Shown here: positions 7,354 to 15,634 of the stretch, piece by piece
Layout: each line of letters opens with the position of its first letter
Position numbering within the stretch: position 1 is the stretch's first letter
Origin: Lachnospiraceae bacterium
GTDB lineage: Bacteria > Bacillota > Clostridia > Lachnospirales > Lachnospiraceae
Assembly: GCA_022797535.1 (NCBI GenBank)
Contig: JAAWKU010000032.1
Coordinates: 1-47,068, forward strand
Length of the DNA stretch: 47,068 bases
Direction: 5' to 3'
The notes under the pieces: model-generated
The model's database searches: none
What the model was told of the DNA's origin: nothing
What the model saw: the letters and a program-made list of their open reading frames with translations, nothing else
Translations under genes and position numbers: made by a program

Positions 7354-8769
7354 TTATTCTGCTTCTCTTTTAGCGAAGAAGCCGTCAATACACTTTTTGA
7401 TCTCTTCATCCGGCATGGTCTTTAACAGATAGCCTTCGGGTTTCAGCGCCATGACGTTTTTGACGCTCTCCCGGTCTCCCCGGCCCGTGAGGAAGATCAC
7501 AGGGATATTGGCGGTCTCTTTTTCCGAACGGATCATTTCCAGAGCCTGCCGGCCATCGCATACGGGCATCTCGTAATCCAGCACGATCAGATCCGGTCTG
7601 TTCACCGTCAGGCTCTGGATGGCGGAAATACTGGAACTGGCCTCCGACACCTTGTAATTACCGGTGAGCAGCTTGACAATTCTGGCCCTCATAAAGTCGG
7701 AGTCGTCCACCACCAGGATTTTTTTCCGTTCCCTGTTCAGGAAGTCATTGATGGCGTCCATGGCGTTGTTGGGGTCGATGTCGGGCACAATCTTGCCCCG
7801 CATGGACTCGGAAGTGGCGGCACAGAAAGCAAAGTACCCTTCCCCCGTGTCAAACAGCAGACTGCAGGAGGGATTGGTACGCCCAAAGGAATCCACAAGC
7901 TGCTCGTAGGTCAGCAGGGATTCTTTCTCCAGTTCGAACAGGTCGATGGAGGGAAAACTTTCCCTGATCCGTTCCAGGAACTGCCGTGAAATGTACCGGG
8001 TAATATTGATCACCATGTCGTCCACCCTGGAATACTGGGTGCTCAGGATATCGCTGATGACTTTTAGCAGCAGGGCTTCTTCAAAAATCAGCGTGATTTC
8101 CCATTTTTCTTTTTCCTGGCTGGAATAGATGAAACGGCAGCACACCACTTTTCCAAAATTCTCACCGGAGTACTGGTCGTTGATCATCTTTGCCTTCAGG
8201 TGGAAGATATCATCCACAAGCTGGACGATGGTATGGCCCAGAGCTTCCATCTCCTCCTCGTGGGGAATGTCCACCCACTTGCTGCTGACTTTTCCCGTGA
8301 TGGCCAGATCCTCTGTCTGAGTGTGGGCCACCACCCAACCGATGCACACGCCCAGGAAATGGCGTATGGACTCCAGGGAGTACCCGGTCTCCTCCATCTC
8401 TCGCTCCAGGGCCGGAAGCGTGTGGTTGCGGAAGCTGTCATGCAGGCGTTTATGTACCTCGTACTCGCTGTAGCCTATGGAACGCATATATTCTTCTTCG
8501 TGGTCGAAATGCTCCGTTGTATGATTTCTTAAATATTTGGCGCCTTCCCGGCATACCCACTCGCTTTTCTCTTCGTTCTCGCTGATCTTGAGCAGCTTAT
8601 TCATGGTTGAAAAAAGCATCTTGTGCTCCCGGTCGATAAAGTCCACGCCGATTTTGTAGCTGTCACGCCATACGATTTGATCCACACTGCCTCCCGTCTG
8701 CCTGCCTGGGGGATGCCCGAACTGTTGTCCCTCCTCGCGGCAAAGCACCATTTTTTCTTTATTATCCAT
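7354..8769 (-). CDS. Bacteriohemerythrin-response regulator hybrid protein
   Basis: This 471-residue cytosolic protein has three parts. Residues about 31-160 are a bacteriohemerythrin domain with the full di-iron ligand set: His49, His87, Glu91, His106, His110, His149 and Asp154. Residues about 190-335 form a middle domain I cannot assign with confidence; its layout recalls CheC/CheX-type domains. Residues 349-471 are a receiver domain with acidic Asp355/Asp356, phospho-acceptor Asp398, Thr428 and Lys450. Hemerythrin binds O2 reversibly, so the protein probably couples oxygen or redox state to phosphotransfer signalling. No kinase lies next to it. GGAAAG about 9 bases upstream supports the ATG. 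It converges with the AAA-ATPase gene and diverges from cyuA. Confidence 0.85.
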   Translation of the reverse strand: MDNKEKMVLCREEGQQFGHPPGRQTGGSVDQIVWRDSYKIGVDFIDREHKMLFSTMNKLLKISENEEKSEWVCREGAKYLRNHTTEHFDHEEEYMRSIGYSEYEVHKRLHDSFRNHTLPALEREMEETGYSLESIRHFLGVCIGWVVAHTQTEDLAITGKVSSKWVDIPHEEEMEALGHTIVQLVDDIFHLKAKMINDQYSGENFGKVVCCRFIYSSQEKEKWEITLIFEEALLLKVISDILSTQYSRVDDMVINITRYISRQFLERIRESFPSIDLFELEKESLLTYEQLVDSFGRTNPSCSLLFDTGEGYFAFCAATSESMRGKIVPDIDPNNAMDAINDFLNRERKKILVVDDSDFMRARIVKLLTGNYKVSEASSSISAIQSLTVNRPDLIVLDYEMPVCDGRQALEMIRSEKETANIPVIFLTGRGDRESVKNVMALKPEGYLLKTMPDEEIKKCIDGFFAKREAE

Positions 8770-9107
8770 TATAGCACTTTCCGGCTTCTTTGACTATCCA
8801 TAATTTGAATGGAAACTTCACATTGTGGCAAGTGCTACGGAGTTGTGAAAAACAGGAAGAAGAATTGAGAAATTTGACAGTTGACAGCAGAGGGAATGAA
8901 TGCGGTAAAATTTGACGAACTGCCCGGCAAAAAAAACAGAGAAAGCGGTTGCCAATGGAAGTGGAAACCTCTACAATAGGAGTAGACAGAATTCCGATCT
9001 GTGCCGAAGGATATGCGCATGGGCGGAGAGCACTGATTTTGGATGAGGCATGCGTTCTATTATAGGCTGCAGTGAGTACGAGGTGCATAAGCAGGGAGGA
9101 GATACGG
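8770..9107. other. Divergent intergenic region with the cyuA promoter
   Basis: This 338-bp gap separates the divergent hemerythrin and cyuA genes. Apart from the promoter at 8949-8977, it holds a TTGACAGTTGACAG direct repeat (8875-8888) that could be an alternative -35 region with a TAAAAT 19 bp further on. No short gene with a ribosome binding site is convincing. Confidence 0.4.
8949..8977 (+). promoter_or_regulatory. Probable sigma-A promoter of cyuA
   Basis: TTGCCA (8949-8954) and TACAAT (8972-8977) are separated by 17 bp, leaving an untranslated leader of about 120 nt before the start codon at 9108. Confidence 0.6.
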
Positions 9108-10553
9108 ATGGATAAGACACTGACGGAGAATTACATAGCGCTTCTCAGGGAGGAACTGATCCCGGCCATGGGCTGTACTGAGCCCATCGCGCTGGCCTAT
9201 GGGGCGGCTATTGCCCGGCAGGCGCTGGGGCGGCTGCCCCGGCGCACCAGGGTGGTGGTGAGCGGCAATATTATCAAGAATGTGAAGAGCGTCATTGTCC
9301 CCCACACCGGGGGAATGCGGGGCATCGAGGCAGCGGTGGCCGCAGGACTGGTGGCGGGGGTGGCCGGGGATGGACTGGAGGTGCTGTCCAGGATCTCCGA
9401 AGAACAGGTGGTGGCCATTCAGGCATATTATGCCAGCATGGGCTTTCAAGGCGCCCAGGAGCCCCGGCCTCGCGTGGCACAGGAAGAGGAAGGGAAATTT
9501 CTGGAAATACCTGATGCTCCGGCCCGGGAGGGGGCACACAGCGGCGGGGTGGGTGAGGGGGCACACGGCGGCGGGACGGGGGAGGAGACCTGGATCCGGG
9601 TGGAACAGTCCTCCTCAGACCGGATCTTTGAGATTGATCTGACTGCGGAAGCGGCAGGACATGTGGTTCGGGTGTGGATCACGGATCATCACACCCATGT
9701 AGCTCAGGTGAGCAGGGATGGGGTAGTGCTGTATCGGGGAGATCAGCCCTGCCGGGAGGGAAGCGGGGCGGACCGAAGCCTGCTCTCCGTGGAGCGAATC
9801 GTGGAGTTCGCGGAGACAGTGGATCTGGAGCCGGTGAAGGAGTTGCTGGACCGCCAGATCGAATACAATACCGCCATTGCCCGGGAGGGGCTGACGGGAA
9901 AATACGGGGCGGGCGTGGGCCGGGTGCTGATGCTTTCCTACGGGGACAGTGTGGGCAACAGAGCCAAAGCCTGGGCGGCAGCAGGTTCCGATGCCCGGAT
10001 GAATGGCTGTGAGATGCCGGTGGTGATTAATTCCGGCAGCGGCAACCAGGGCCTGACGGCTTCCCTGCCCGTGATCGTCTATGCCAGAGAACTGGGGGTA
10101 TCCCAGGAGACCTTATACCGGGCCCTGCTGGTTTCCAACCTGGTGACCATCCACTTAAAGACGGGTATCGGCTGCCTGTCTGCCTATTGCGGCGCCACCA
10201 GCGCAGGGTGCGGAGCCGGGGCGGGAGTGACCTATCTGTATGGGGGACGTTTTGAGGAGATCGCCCACACGGTGGTGAATGCCGTGGCCATCAACTCCGG
10301 CGTAGTCTGCGATGGAGCCAAGGCCAGCTGCGCCGCCAAGATCGCCTCCGCCGTGGAGGCAGGGCTGCTGGGAATGCAGATGTATATGCATGGACGGCAG
10401 TTCCTGGGGGGAGACGGCATTGTGACCAAGGGGGTGGAAGCCACCATCCGCAATGTGTCGGAACTGGCCAGAGAAGGTATGCGGGAGACGGACCGGGAGA
10501 TACTGCGGATCATGCTGGAATGCTCCCCGGGAGCTAACCCCTGTCCAAGTTAG
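9108..10553 (+). CDS. cyuA: L-cysteine desulfidase / UPF0597 family (CyuA-like)
   Basis: A 481-residue enzyme of the UPF0597/CyuA family, which uses an iron-sulfur cluster to degrade L-cysteine to pyruvate, ammonia and sulfide; some members are annotated as serine dehydratase alpha-like. The family signature EELIPAMGCTEPIALAYG is at about 15-32 (Cys23), and further conserved cysteines are at 356, 361 and 368 and in the later CDGAKASC motif. A frame opens at 9072, but the ATG at 9108 is chosen because GGGAGGA lies seven bases upstream and the family begins here. An unusual Gly-rich insertion near 142-159 is a 27-bp tandem duplication encoding EGAHSGGVG/EGAHGGGTG. Its 3' end is only 14 bp from the convergent GGDEF gene. 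Confidence 0.85.
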   Translation: MDKTLTENYIALLREELIPAMGCTEPIALAYGAAIARQALGRLPRRTRVVVSGNIIKNVKSVIVPHTGGMRGIEAAVAAGLVAGVAGDGLEVLSRISEEQVVAIQAYYASMGFQGAQEPRPRVAQEEEGKFLEIPDAPAREGAHSGGVGEGAHGGGTGEETWIRVEQSSSDRIFEIDLTAEAAGHVVRVWITDHHTHVAQVSRDGVVLYRGDQPCREGSGADRSLLSVERIVEFAETVDLEPVKELLDRQIEYNTAIAREGLTGKYGAGVGRVLMLSYGDSVGNRAKAWAAAGSDARMNGCEMPVVINSGSGNQGLTASLPVIVYARELGVSQETLYRALLVSNLVTIHLKTGIGCLSAYCGATSAGCGAGAGVTYLYGGRFEEIAHTVVNAVAINSGVVCDGAKASCAAKIASAVEAGLLGMQMYMHGRQFLGGDGIVTKGVEATIRNVSELAREGMRETDREILRIMLECSPGANPCPS

Positions 10554-10567
10554 CGGGCTCTACGGGT

Positions 10568-12385
10568 TTATCGTTTCTTCGCTTTCTTTATTTCATACAT
10601 ACGGCGATCTGCCTCCTGAACCAGCTGCTCCAGGGTGCTGGCCATGTCCTCGCTCCAGACATGGCCCATGCTGGCGGTGAGGGGGAAGGGCATTTTGTGA
10701 ATCTCGCTGTAACGGGCCAGCCACAGCTGCATCTGCGCCTCCAGGGAGAGGAGTTCTGCCTCGCCCACATAGGGGCCCACTGCCAGGAATTCGTCTCCCC
10801 CCATGCGCACCTTGATGGGAGCCTGGGACAGCACTGTTTTCATGGCTTCCGCCACCCCCTTGATGGCCAGATCGCCCACATCATGTCCATGCTGATCGTT
10901 AAAAGTCTTGAGATTGTCCACATCCAAAAAGATCATATAGATACGTCCCTGTTGCTCCTGGAAATATTTTTTGGCCAGATCTTCATAACCGAAGCGGTTG
11001 TACAGTCCGGTAAGCTGATCCCGGACGTATAGCTGCTGAAGCTGCAGATTCATCTGCTGCAGTTTTTTCTGCTGCCAGATCAGGGACAGGGTCAGGGACA
11101 GATTGTCCACGAATTTGCGGTGCTTGCCATAGGGAAGCAGTTCCCTGTTGTAGGGCACCACACAGTATCCCAGACTTCTGGTCTGGAAGTGCAGTGCAGA
11201 GAAAAGAAGGATCTGATAATCCTCCCCGGCAGTCCAGGAGTCGGGCACCAGGGAAGTGACAGTGTCCGGGCCCTGGTTGGTATAGACCTGGGGTAGAGAG
11301 AGGGGATCCTCTGGGGACAGATCCCCCTCTTCCGGCGCGGGATGCAGGCACAGGGCCAGGGCGTCCAGCTCCAGCAGTTCGCAGCATCTGTTCAATGCCT
11401 CCGGCATCCGGGGGCCGATACTGGTGCTGCAGAGCAGCTGCTGGCTGGCAAAATGCATTTCGTTGTGGCGCTCGGTGGACTTTTTTTCCCGATACATATA
11501 TTGCAGGATCTGCCCGCTGTTCTGATCAACGTTGCCACAGCCGCAGCTTTCGCTGAATACGCAGTATCCCTGCGTGTAATAGACGGGGGCGTCCGATGTG
11601 CCTTCAATCATCTCCAACAGCCGGGATATGCTGTCATGGCCCAGATGAACCCAGCCCCGGTTGACGCTGGTGATGGCGGGAGAGTATATCCGGCCCTCCT
11701 CCGAATTGTCGAAGCCGCTGATCCGAAAGTCCCCGGGGGCATAGTATCCGTCCTGCTGGGCGGCCACCAGGTAGCCCAGGGCCATATTGTCGTTGGCGCA
11801 GAGCACGGCGTCCGGCAGATGCAGTCCCCGCTGCTTCCAGCGCTCATAGGCTTTCTCTCCGTCGGAGTGGAGAAAACTCATATGCAGCGTCCTCCCGGGG
11901 TCCAGAGGGATTCGGTGGTGAGCCAGGCAGTCCCGGAAGGCGGCGTAACGCTTCTGGTTTTCCTCGTTGCCCTCAGGGCCTCCCAGGTAGTTCAGAGTCT
12001 TACAGCCGTGGGCCGTGATCATATGCTCCGTAATCTGGTAAAACATCCGATAGTTGTCGATGCCGATGCAGGGCTGTCCCATAAACTGCTGGTCGATGCT
12101 CAGCACTTTGCGGCCATGCTCCAGATAGGTGGTGATCATGCGGTCGATATAAGGGGTGTCTCCCACGCTGTTCACCGCCACCAGCATGCCGTCATATACC
12201 CGGGGATCGGGGAGCGTGAAAATGCCCTGTTCCATCCTTCCGTATTCCGAACCATCCGCCACATGGTAGGCGTTGAATATATGCAGGCGGATGTCCGTGC
12301 CCTGAATGCGCTCCAGGATGCCCTGGATCAGGCTGTCGATATATATGATATTCCAGGTGCTGGTTATCATCAGTATTTTTCTCAT
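10568..12385 (-). CDS. Diguanylate cyclase with LacI-type ligand-binding domain
   Basis: A 605-residue protein without signal peptide or membrane segment. Residues 1-280 resemble the periplasmic-binding fold of LacI/GalR regulators (KILMITSTWNIIYIDSLIQGI, DAVLCANDNMALGYL, ISGFDNSEEG) but lack the helix-turn-helix. A middle region of unclear fold follows. A C-terminal GGDEF domain begins at RDQLTGLYNRFGYEDL and contains an intact MGGDEF active site, so it should condense two GTP to cyclic di-GMP. The usual RxxD inhibitory site just upstream is not visible. Start 12385 is preferred over the ORF start at 12427 because AGGAGG lies six bases upstream. It probably converts an intracellular ligand, perhaps a sugar, into c-di-GMP output. 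Confidence 0.85.
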   Translation of the reverse strand: MRKILMITSTWNIIYIDSLIQGILERIQGTDIRLHIFNAYHVADGSEYGRMEQGIFTLPDPRVYDGMLVAVNSVGDTPYIDRMITTYLEHGRKVLSIDQQFMGQPCIGIDNYRMFYQITEHMITAHGCKTLNYLGGPEGNEENQKRYAAFRDCLAHHRIPLDPGRTLHMSFLHSDGEKAYERWKQRGLHLPDAVLCANDNMALGYLVAAQQDGYYAPGDFRISGFDNSEEGRIYSPAITSVNRGWVHLGHDSISRLLEMIEGTSDAPVYYTQGYCVFSESCGCGNVDQNSGQILQYMYREKKSTERHNEMHFASQQLLCSTSIGPRMPEALNRCCELLELDALALCLHPAPEEGDLSPEDPLSLPQVYTNQGPDTVTSLVPDSWTAGEDYQILLFSALHFQTRSLGYCVVPYNRELLPYGKHRKFVDNLSLTLSLIWQQKKLQQMNLQLQQLYVRDQLTGLYNRFGYEDLAKKYFQEQQGRIYMIFLDVDNLKTFNDQHGHDVGDLAIKGVAEAMKTVLSQAPIKVRMGGDEFLAVGPYVGEAELLSLEAQMQLWLARYSEIHKMPFPLTASMGHVWSEDMASTLEQLVQEADRRMYEIKKAKKR

Positions 12386-12433
12386 GGTATGCCTCCTGAC
12401 AGGACGGGTGCTCTTTGCGCCGCTCACAGGGAT

Positions 12434-12462
12434 ATTATAGCATCGGTAAACAGGTGGGGCAA
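12434..12462 (-). promoter_or_regulatory. Promoter of the GGDEF gene
   Basis: Read on the minus strand, TTGCCC (12462-12457) and a perfect TATAAT (12439-12434) are separated by 17 bp, with the start codon about 50 bp downstream. Confidence 0.65.
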
Positions 12463-12502
12463 GGATTTGTTGCGCCGGAAAGCCCGGGCTGGCTTGCAGC
12501 TG

Positions 12503-13597
12503 TCAGACAAAATACGGCGTATTGTCAAAGCACAGGTCACACCGGGATACGATTCGGAAGGTCTGGTAATAGGCTTTTTCCAGAGGGATCCAGCGCTGCC
12601 GGTAGGCCTCCAGGCGGGCGCTCTCCCTGCGTTCCAGTCGCGCCAGCTGTTCCTCGGGGCGGCAATACAGAAAGACTTTGAAGTCATAGTGGAGGGCCAG
12701 CAGCGGATGCTGGCTGTAACTTCCCTCCACAACGGTCAGGGGGGCGGCGGGGAGCAATTCGGCTTCCGACAACTGTCCTTTTCGGCAGTTGTAGGGCCGG
12801 CAGGCGATGGGTTCTCCTCTGGTCGCCGGCAGCAGGGCCTCCTTCAGAAACCGTTCCAGGTCCATATTGCCGCAGGGCGTTTCTTCCCAGCCGGGGGCGC
12901 GCTGCTCCAGGGGCAGGTAATAATCGTCCATATGCAGCACCCGGCAGGGAAACAGTTCTGTCAGCAGCGCTGCCAGGCTGGATTTGCCTCCGCCGCAGGG
13001 ACCGTCTATGGCCACCAGCACAGGCTTCGACGCCAGCAGCCGCTTTTCCACCTCGTAGAGGAGCGGGAAATATATGGCGTACTCATCCCGCAGAATCCTG
13101 TAATGAGGCGCGTATGCCTGCCGGAAGGCGGCGCTGTGGCTCAGGGCCGGACAGCCCGCCCTGCGGTATTCTTTCAGCCAAGGCTTTAGAGCAGGAGCGC
13201 AGAGGCCGGAATTCTGGCCATATTGCTCCAGCCATGCCAGCTTTTCTTCCAGGCTTTCCGCCGAACCATGGTGCTGCTCTGCTGTCAGATAAAAGAGCCG
13301 CGCCAGCAGCGGTGCGGCCATAGCCGGATCATAGCCCCCGGTCAGGTGGAAGCGGTACAGGTGGTTTCCGATCTCCTCCGGATTCTCCAAGGGGACATGT
13401 TCCCATGTGCCGGAGGATGCTTCTTTCTCCCACTCGCCAGCGATTTGCTCCAGAACTGCCTGGGGGCTGTCCACCATGTGTTCCGGTCCAAATTCATTCT
13501 GATATAAAAGTTTTCCATAGTCCGCAGGTTCCATCAGCGGGTAGCGCTGCCTGTGCAGGGCAAGAATATCCTGTAAGTTTCTTTGTCTGACTGCCAT
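12503..13597 (-). CDS. Uridine kinase-like P-loop protein with a novel N-terminal domain
   Basis: The C-terminal half (about 190-364) is a nucleoside/phosphoribulokinase-type P-loop domain: Walker A GPCGGGKS at 199-206, then HMDDYYLP with the catalytic-type acidic pair, and VVEGSYSQHP, as in uridine kinases. It would phosphorylate a small hydroxylated substrate with ATP, but the specificity is unknown. The first 185 residues do not match a domain I know; they are rich in helices and contain paired aromatic/His segments (NEFGPEHM, FHLTGGYDP). The start is supported by GAAAGGACAGCA. It is transcribed from the TATAAT-containing region at 13640 and lies 117 bp upstream of the GGDEF gene on the same strand. 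Confidence 0.75.
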   Translation of the reverse strand: MAVRQRNLQDILALHRQRYPLMEPADYGKLLYQNEFGPEHMVDSPQAVLEQIAGEWEKEASSGTWEHVPLENPEEIGNHLYRFHLTGGYDPAMAAPLLARLFYLTAEQHHGSAESLEEKLAWLEQYGQNSGLCAPALKPWLKEYRRAGCPALSHSAAFRQAYAPHYRILRDEYAIYFPLLYEVEKRLLASKPVLVAIDGPCGGGKSSLAALLTELFPCRVLHMDDYYLPLEQRAPGWEETPCGNMDLERFLKEALLPATRGEPIACRPYNCRKGQLSEAELLPAAPLTVVEGSYSQHPLLALHYDFKVFLYCRPEEQLARLERRESARLEAYRQRWIPLEKAYYQTFRIVSRCDLCFDNTPYFV

Positions 13598-13639
13598 TGC
13601 TGTCCTTTCCGAAAAATCTTTGGGTTTTATGTGTCACTC

Positions 13640-13645
13640 ATTATA
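13640..13645 (-). promoter_or_regulatory. Minus-strand -10 element (TATAAT) of the kinase-like gene
   Basis: A perfect TATAAT on the minus strand lies 43 bp upstream of the start codon at 13597. The -35 region is poor (ATGCAA-like at 16 bp), so the promoter may need an activator. Confidence 0.5.
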
Positions 13646-13753
13646 CCCCGAAACCGCTTGCTTGCATAGGTCTTTTTGACGGAGAGCGGTTGATTCAACG
13701 GCGCAATTTCTGATGCCCGGCAGGTATGTCGCAGCCTGACGGCCCGCAGGGTA

Positions 13754-13783
13754 TTGCGTAAAGCAGGGCAAATATGGTATGCT
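13754..13783 (+). promoter_or_regulatory. Candidate promoter of the spermidine-synthase-like gene
   Basis: TTGCGT (13754-13759) and TATGCT (13778-13783) are separated by 18 bp, about 70 bp before the start codon at 13851. Confidence 0.45.
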
Positions 13784-13850
13784 TATATGCGCAGCCGGGG
13801 TTTGGCGTAAGCCGGATCCACATCCTGCAGGAAAGAGGAAAGCATATTAT

Positions 13851-15455
13851 ATGGAAAAGAAACCTGCAATTTTAAAAAATAAGTTCTTTTTATATCTAAC
13901 GGAGTTCTTCGCCGGCATGTCCGTCATGGCGGTGGAATTGGGGGCAAGCCGCCTGCTGGCGCCCTATTTCAGTTCCTCCCAGATCGTGTGGACCATTATC
14001 ATAGGGACTATCATGATCGCCATGGCCCTGGGCAATATTTACGGCGGCCGCAGTGCGGACAGGCATCCCAGCCCCCACAGGCTTTATGGCAGAATCCTGG
14101 TGGCGGCAGTGTGGATCGCCGCCATCCCAGTGGTGGGCAAATATGTGGTGCTGGGGATTTCGGCGGCGCTGGTCTTTGCCGTGAACACCAACTTCCTGAT
14201 CTGGGCGGCATTCGCAGCCTGTATGGTGATCTTTGTATTCCCGCTGTTTTTATTGGGCACAGTAACCCCCTCCCTGGCCAAATATTCCGTGGACAGCCTG
14301 GACGACAGCGGCAGGACTGTGGGCTATCTGGGAGCCTTTAACACCATCGGCAGTATCATCGGAACATTCGTTCCAACCTTCATCAGCATTCCGGCGGTGG
14401 GGACTTCCGCCACCTTTTTGATCTTTGCGGGCATATTACTGGCTCTGTCCCTTACGTATTTTGCCAGCGCCGGGGCAGGCCGGGCCAAAAGCGCCGTGGC
14501 GGGGGCGCTGTTCCTGGCCTGCTGTCTCACGGGCGCGGAGAGCCGTTTTGCTTTCTGGGAACCGAACCTGACGTACGAGGGGGAATCCGTCTACAATTAC
14601 CTGCAGGTGAAGGAGGACGAGAGGCATGTGATCCTGTCCACCAATGTGCTGTTTGGGGTGCAGTCCGTGTTGATGAAGCAGGAAGGACTGACCGGCATGT
14701 ATTATGACTACGCCATGGCGGCCCCGCTGATGACGGGCAAAGCGCCGGAGGACTGCCGGATGCTGATCCTGGGCATGGGGACGGGAACATATGCCACCCA
14801 GTGCAACCGCTATTTTGGCCCCATGGAGATTCAGGGCGTGGAGATCGACGAAAAGATCACGGAACTGGCCAGGACTTATTTTGAACTGCCCTCCTCCGTG
14901 CAGGTATCCACCTATGACGGCAGAGCCTATCTGAATGCTGTCACAGATCAATATGATGTGATTATGGTGGACGCCTATCAGGATATCACCATTCCCTTCC
15001 AGATGTCCTCCGTGGAGTTCTTTTCCCTGGTGAAGGAGCATCTCACAGAGAATGGGGTCATGGTGGTGAATATGAATATGCGGGGCGGCGGCGAGGGCAA
15101 TATCAACCAATATCTGGCGGACACCATCGCCAGTGTCTTTGACTGCGTGTATACCGTGGACGTGGGGGGAACCACCAACCGGGAACTTTTTGCCATGAAC
15201 CACGGGGACGGGCCGGAGCGGATGGAAGCTGCCCGGGCGCGGCTTGCGGATGGCGGTCTGGCGGCCATGATGGAACGGGTGCAGGGCAATCTGGCGGCTT
15301 ATGAGGCCGGGAACTATCTGATGACGGATGACAGAGCCCCGGTGGAACTGCTGGGCATGCGGGTCATAGACGAACTGATCCGGGATGAAGTGGCGTACTA
15401 TAAGGAGATCTATGAGCGGGAAGGCGTGCAGGGTGTGCTGGAGAATCTGAATTAG
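13851..15455 (+). CDS. Membrane-fused spermidine synthase-like protein
   Basis: A 534-residue fusion. The first about 235 residues contain roughly seven or eight hydrophobic membrane segments in the style of the MFS-fused aminopropyltransferases. The C-terminal half is a class I methyltransferase/spermidine synthase fold: LILGMGTGTY near 305-314, GVEIDEKI near 329 and DVIMVDAYQD near 370. Soluble spermidine synthases transfer aminopropyl groups from decarboxylated AdoMet; the fused bacterial proteins are mostly uncharacterised and may have other acceptors. Start 13851 is preferred over the upstream frame start at 13779 because GAAAGAGGAAAG precedes it. The TAG stop is part of a MITE-like repeat. 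It precedes the adaptor cluster by 180 bp. Confidence 0.8.
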   Translation: MEKKPAILKNKFFLYLTEFFAGMSVMAVELGASRLLAPYFSSSQIVWTIIIGTIMIAMALGNIYGGRSADRHPSPHRLYGRILVAAVWIAAIPVVGKYVVLGISAALVFAVNTNFLIWAAFAACMVIFVFPLFLLGTVTPSLAKYSVDSLDDSGRTVGYLGAFNTIGSIIGTFVPTFISIPAVGTSATFLIFAGILLALSLTYFASAGAGRAKSAVAGALFLACCLTGAESRFAFWEPNLTYEGESVYNYLQVKEDERHVILSTNVLFGVQSVLMKQEGLTGMYYDYAMAAPLMTGKAPEDCRMLILGMGTGTYATQCNRYFGPMEIQGVEIDEKITELARTYFELPSSVQVSTYDGRAYLNAVTDQYDVIMVDAYQDITIPFQMSSVEFFSLVKEHLTENGVMVVNMNMRGGGEGNINQYLADTIASVFDCVYTVDVGGTTNRELFAMNHGDGPERMEAARARLADGGLAAMMERVQGNLAAYEAGNYLMTDDRAPVELLGMRVIDELIRDEVAYYKEIYEREGVQGVLENLN

Positions 15456-15530
15456 TGTGCAGACCCCGCGGTGGCATCGTTGACCGACGACAATCCAGTC
15501 CGATGGGAATTTAGGCAAGGAGGTTGTGCG
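15452..15530. mobile_element. MITE-like dispersed element, copy 3 (internally deleted, inverted)
   Basis: This region is the reverse complement of part of copy 1: 26 bp (15468-15493) match 5350-5375 exactly, and flanking bases such as the CTTGCCT/AGGCAAG block also match. One end is TTAGTGTGCAG, a version of the terminal repeat. The TAG in it is the stop codon of the spermidine-synthase-like gene. The inner right half of the element is missing and its distal end is not clear. Confidence 0.5.
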
Positions 15531-15634
15531 AGTGCTGAATTTTATTCTGCAAGGCAGATGGAGATTCAGGGGAGTATTGGCTGAGTCCACAGGCGGTCAG
15601 TATATCAGGCAACAGGCAGGAGAGGGAGAAGGAC

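Noticed and set aside
11342..13189. A 615-codon plus-strand frame
   Set aside because: It is the antisense shadow of the GGDEF and kinase-like genes in GC-rich sequence.
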